Source: Bacillota bacterium
Lineage (GTDB): Bacteria; Bacillota; Clostridia; Christensenellales; CAG-138
Assembly: GCA_023416175.1 (NCBI GenBank)
Contig: JAEZIE010000098.1
Coordinates: forward strand, 1-7,730
Length of the DNA: 7,730 nucleotides
Direction: 5' to 3'
Shown: positions 5,988 to 7,730 of the stretch, piece after piece
Position numbering within the stretch: the stretch's first letter is position 1
Layout of the letters: each line of letters begins with the position of its first letter
Made by a program: the position numbers and the translations under genes
The notes under the pieces: generated by a model
The model's database searches: none
What the model was told of the DNA's origin: nothing
What the model saw: only the letters and a program-made list of their open reading frames with translations

Positions 5988-5996
5988 ATTATAACA
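5988..5996 (-). promoter_or_regulatory. Extended -10 promoter of dnaJ
   Basis: On the minus strand TGTTATAAT matches the extended -10 consensus TGnTATAAT exactly. No good -35 hexamer lies at 16-18 bases, which is normal for extended -10 promoters. The predicted start of transcription is about 5981, giving a leader of about 30 bases before the TTG at 5952. No CIRCE inverted repeat (TTAGCACTC-N9-GAGTGCTAA), the HrcA operator, is visible in 5983-6081. Confidence 0.6.
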
Positions 5997-6035
5997 AAAG
6001 CGGAGCCGTAGCGCATGTAGTAAATAATTCTCATG

Positions 6036-6062
6036 AAAAGGAGCGGGCTTTTGACCCGCCCC
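6036..6062 (-). terminator. Rho-independent terminator after dnaK
   Basis: On the minus strand GGGGCGGG (6062-6055) pairs with CCCGCTCC (6047-6040). This is an 8-bp stem with one G-U pair and a seven-base loop (TCAAAAG), followed by TTTT (6039-6036). The T tract is short, so some read-through into dnaJ is likely. It begins about 20 bases after the dnaK stop codon. Confidence 0.75.
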
Positions 6063-6081
6063 AACCGCTAGTATACTATGC

Positions 6082-7730
6082 TTACTTCTTATCGTCGTCC
6101 ACAACTTCGTAATCGGCGTCTACAACGGTATCGTCATGCGGAGCATTGCCGCCCGCCGCCTGGCCGGGGTTTGCCTGTTGTGCCTGCTGATAGATCTTAC
6201 CGAATATCTCGTAGGACACTTCGGTCAGCTTTTCGGAAGCGGTCTTGATCATGGCGCTGTCCGTACCTTCGAGCGTCTTCCTCAAATCGGAAAGCGCGGC
6301 CTCGATCTTGCTCTTATCGTCGGAAGATACCTTGTCATTTAGCTCCTTGAGCGTTTTCTCGGTGGTGTAGACAAGCTGGTCTGCATGGTTGCGGGTTTCT
6401 ACCTCTTCCTTGCGCTTCTTGTCCTCGCCCGCGAACCGCTCAGCTTCGTTGACGGCGCGCTTGATCTCATCCTCGTTGAGGTTGGTGGAAGCGGTGATCG
6501 TCACCTTCTGTTCGTGGCCGGTGCCAAGGTCCTTCGCGCTGACATGCACGATGCCGTTGGCGTCAATATCAAACGTGACCTCGATCTGCGGTACGCCGCG
6601 GGGCGCGGGGGCAATGCCCGCAAGCTGGAAGCGGCCCAAAGTCTTATTGTACTGCGCCATTTCACGCTCGCCCTGCAATACATGCACTTCAACGGAGGTC
6701 TGGCCGTCGGCAGCAGTGGAGAATATCTGGCTCTTTTTGGTGGGGATGGTAGTGTTGCGGTCAATGAGCCTTGTGAACACGCCGCCCACGGTTTCAATAC
6801 CAAGAGACAACGGCGTAACGTCAAGCAGCAAAATGTCCTTGACCTCGCCGCCCAATACACCCGCCTGGATGGCAGCGCCGATGGCGACGCACTCGTCCGG
6901 GTTAATACCCTTGAAGGGCTCTTTGCCGGTTACGGTCTTGACCATTTCCTGTACCATGGGAATGCGGCTGGAGCCGCCCACGAGAATGACCTTATCGATC
7001 TTATCGGCGCTTAGGTTCGCATCCCGCAGAGCCTTGAACATGCAGTCCTTGGTCTTATCCACATAGTCGGAAATGAGCTCCTGGAACTTTGCACGGGTCA
7101 GCGTCATCTCTAAATGCCTGGGGCCGGAAGCGTCCATGGTGATGAACGGCAGATTAATATCCGTTGATACCATGCCGGAAAGCTCGACTTTTGCTTTTTC
7201 TGCCGCTTCCTTCAAACGCTGAACTGCCTTGCGGTCATTCCTTAAATCGATGCCTGTTTCCTTCCTGTATTCGGTCGCGATATGATCCATCACGCGCTGG
7301 TCAAAGTCATCGCCGCCCAGACGGTTATCGCCGTTGGTGGCGAGTACTTCAAACACGCCGTCGCCGATCTCCAGTATGGAAACGTCGAACGTACCGCCGC
7401 CCAGATCGTAAACGAGTATTTTTTGATTGACTTCCTTATCCATGCCGTAGGCAAGGGAAGCCGCCGTGGGTTCGTTGATGATGCGCAGCACTTCAAGGCC
7501 TGCGATGCGGCCCGCATCCTTTGTGGCCTGGCGCTGACTATCGCTGAAATACGCGGGAACGGTAATAACCGCCTGGGTTACGGTCTCACCCAGGTATGCT
7601 TCTGCGTCCTGCTTAAGCTTGCGCAAAATCATTGCGGAAATTTCCTGCGGTGTATAATCCTTACCATCCACCTGTACCTTGTGGGAAGTGCCCATTTCAC
7701 GCTTGATGGAAGAAATGGTGCGCTCCGGGT
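6082..7730 (-). CDS. dnaK: Chaperone protein DnaK (Hsp70), partial: N-terminus beyond right edge
   Basis: This is the 3' part of dnaK, 548 codons visible. The frame continues past the ATG at 7695 to the window edge, reading PERTISSIKRE before MGTSHKV, so that ATG is internal; about 60 N-terminal residues are missing by comparison with Bacillus DnaK. DnaK is the ATP-driven cytosolic chaperone working with DnaJ and GrpE. Visible features, numbered from the edge: VITVPAYF (about 54-61), the phosphate-binding DLGGGTFDVS (108-117), the adenosine-site loop VILVGGSSRIP (247-257), the conserved interdomain linker DILLLDVTPLSL (about 298-309), then the substrate-binding beta domain with LQGER and LGRFQL, the helical lid, and an acidic tail (VVDADYEVVDDDKK). 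No frameshift or missing motif is seen. A terminator follows, then dnaJ on the same strand. Confidence 0.98.
   Translation of the reverse strand, partial: PERTISSIKREMGTSHKVQVDGKDYTPQEISAMILRKLKQDAEAYLGETVTQAVITVPAYFSDSQRQATKDAGRIAGLEVLRIINEPTAASLAYGMDKEVNQKILVYDLGGGTFDVSILEIGDGVFEVLATNGDNRLGGDDFDQRVMDHIATEYRKETGIDLRNDRKAVQRLKEAAEKAKVELSGMVSTDINLPFITMDASGPRHLEMTLTRAKFQELISDYVDKTKDCMFKALRDANLSADKIDKVILVGGSSRIPMVQEMVKTVTGKEPFKGINPDECVAIGAAIQAGVLGGEVKDILLLDVTPLSLGIETVGGVFTRLIDRNTTIPTKKSQIFSTAADGQTSVEVHVLQGEREMAQYNKTLGRFQLAGIAPAPRGVPQIEVTFDIDANGIVHVSAKDLGTGHEQKVTITASTNLNEDEIKRAVNEAERFAGEDKKRKEEVETRNHADQLVYTTEKTLKELNDKVSSDDKSKIEAALSDLRKTLEGTDSAMIKTASEKLTEVSYEIFGKIYQQAQQANPGQAAGGNAPHDDTVVDADYEVVDDDKK

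Noticed and set aside
6069..6078. The 10-base palindrome TAGTATACTA just after the dnaK stop
   Set aside because: It is short, AT-rich and without further context; such a palindrome is easily expected by chance.
5983..6081. A CIRCE (HrcA) heat-shock operator between dnaK and dnaJ
   Set aside because: No TTAGCACTC or GAGTGCTAA half-site is present. It may exist further upstream of the dnaK operon, outside the window.
6385..7066. Two open frames of 209 and 225 codons on the plus strand opposite dnaK
   Set aside because: Both are antisense shadows of highly conserved dnaK codons; neither has a recognisable domain or translation signal.

Overview
The window looks like chromosomal DNA of a Gram-positive anaerobe of the class Clostridia. 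The DnaK and DnaJ sequences are of Firmicutes type, spermidine is made by the carboxyspermidine route, Shine-Dalgarno sites are strong (AGGAGG, GGAAGG), intrinsic terminators are frequent, and base composition looks moderate at roughly 50% GC (estimated by eye). A Christensenellales-like or related gut lineage would fit, but that is a guess. The window is gene-dense, with no rRNA, tRNA, CRISPR array or insertion sequence that I can see.

Layout: (1) 1-1641, plus strand: the 3' end of a carboxy(nor)spermidine dehydrogenase gene overlaps by one base (TAATG) with a complete carboxynorspermidine decarboxylase gene (nspC). A GCAA-loop terminator follows. The two enzymes together convert a diamine plus aspartate semialdehyde to spermidine or norspermidine. 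(2) 1681-3123, minus strand, convergent with nspC: a membrane-bound LuxR-type regulator with about 12 transmembrane helices and a C-terminal DNA-binding domain. It has its own near-consensus promoter, whose -35 box lies in a dyad. (3) 3323-4225, minus strand: an unrecognised lipoprotein with a Pro/Thr/Ala-rich linker, followed by a strong hairpin terminator. (4) 4408-4590, minus strand: a 60-residue charged helical protein with an excellent Shine-Dalgarno site and its own promoter. That promoter overlaps the terminator of the gene before it. (5) 4789-7730, minus strand: dnaJ, and upstream of it the 3' part of dnaK, which runs off the right edge. A terminator and an extended -10 promoter separate the two chaperone genes. 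dnaJ probably starts at a TTG codon.

How the genes work together: nspC with its upstream partner is a metabolic pair, and dnaK with dnaJ is the Hsp70 chaperone pair. The middle of the window (membrane LuxR regulator, lipoprotein, small protein) is the least explained part. Each of these genes seems to be a separate transcription unit. A functional link between the regulator and the lipoprotein is possible but rests only on adjacency. I found no clear evidence of a new multi-gene system; the membrane regulator with its promoter dyads is the most interesting item.
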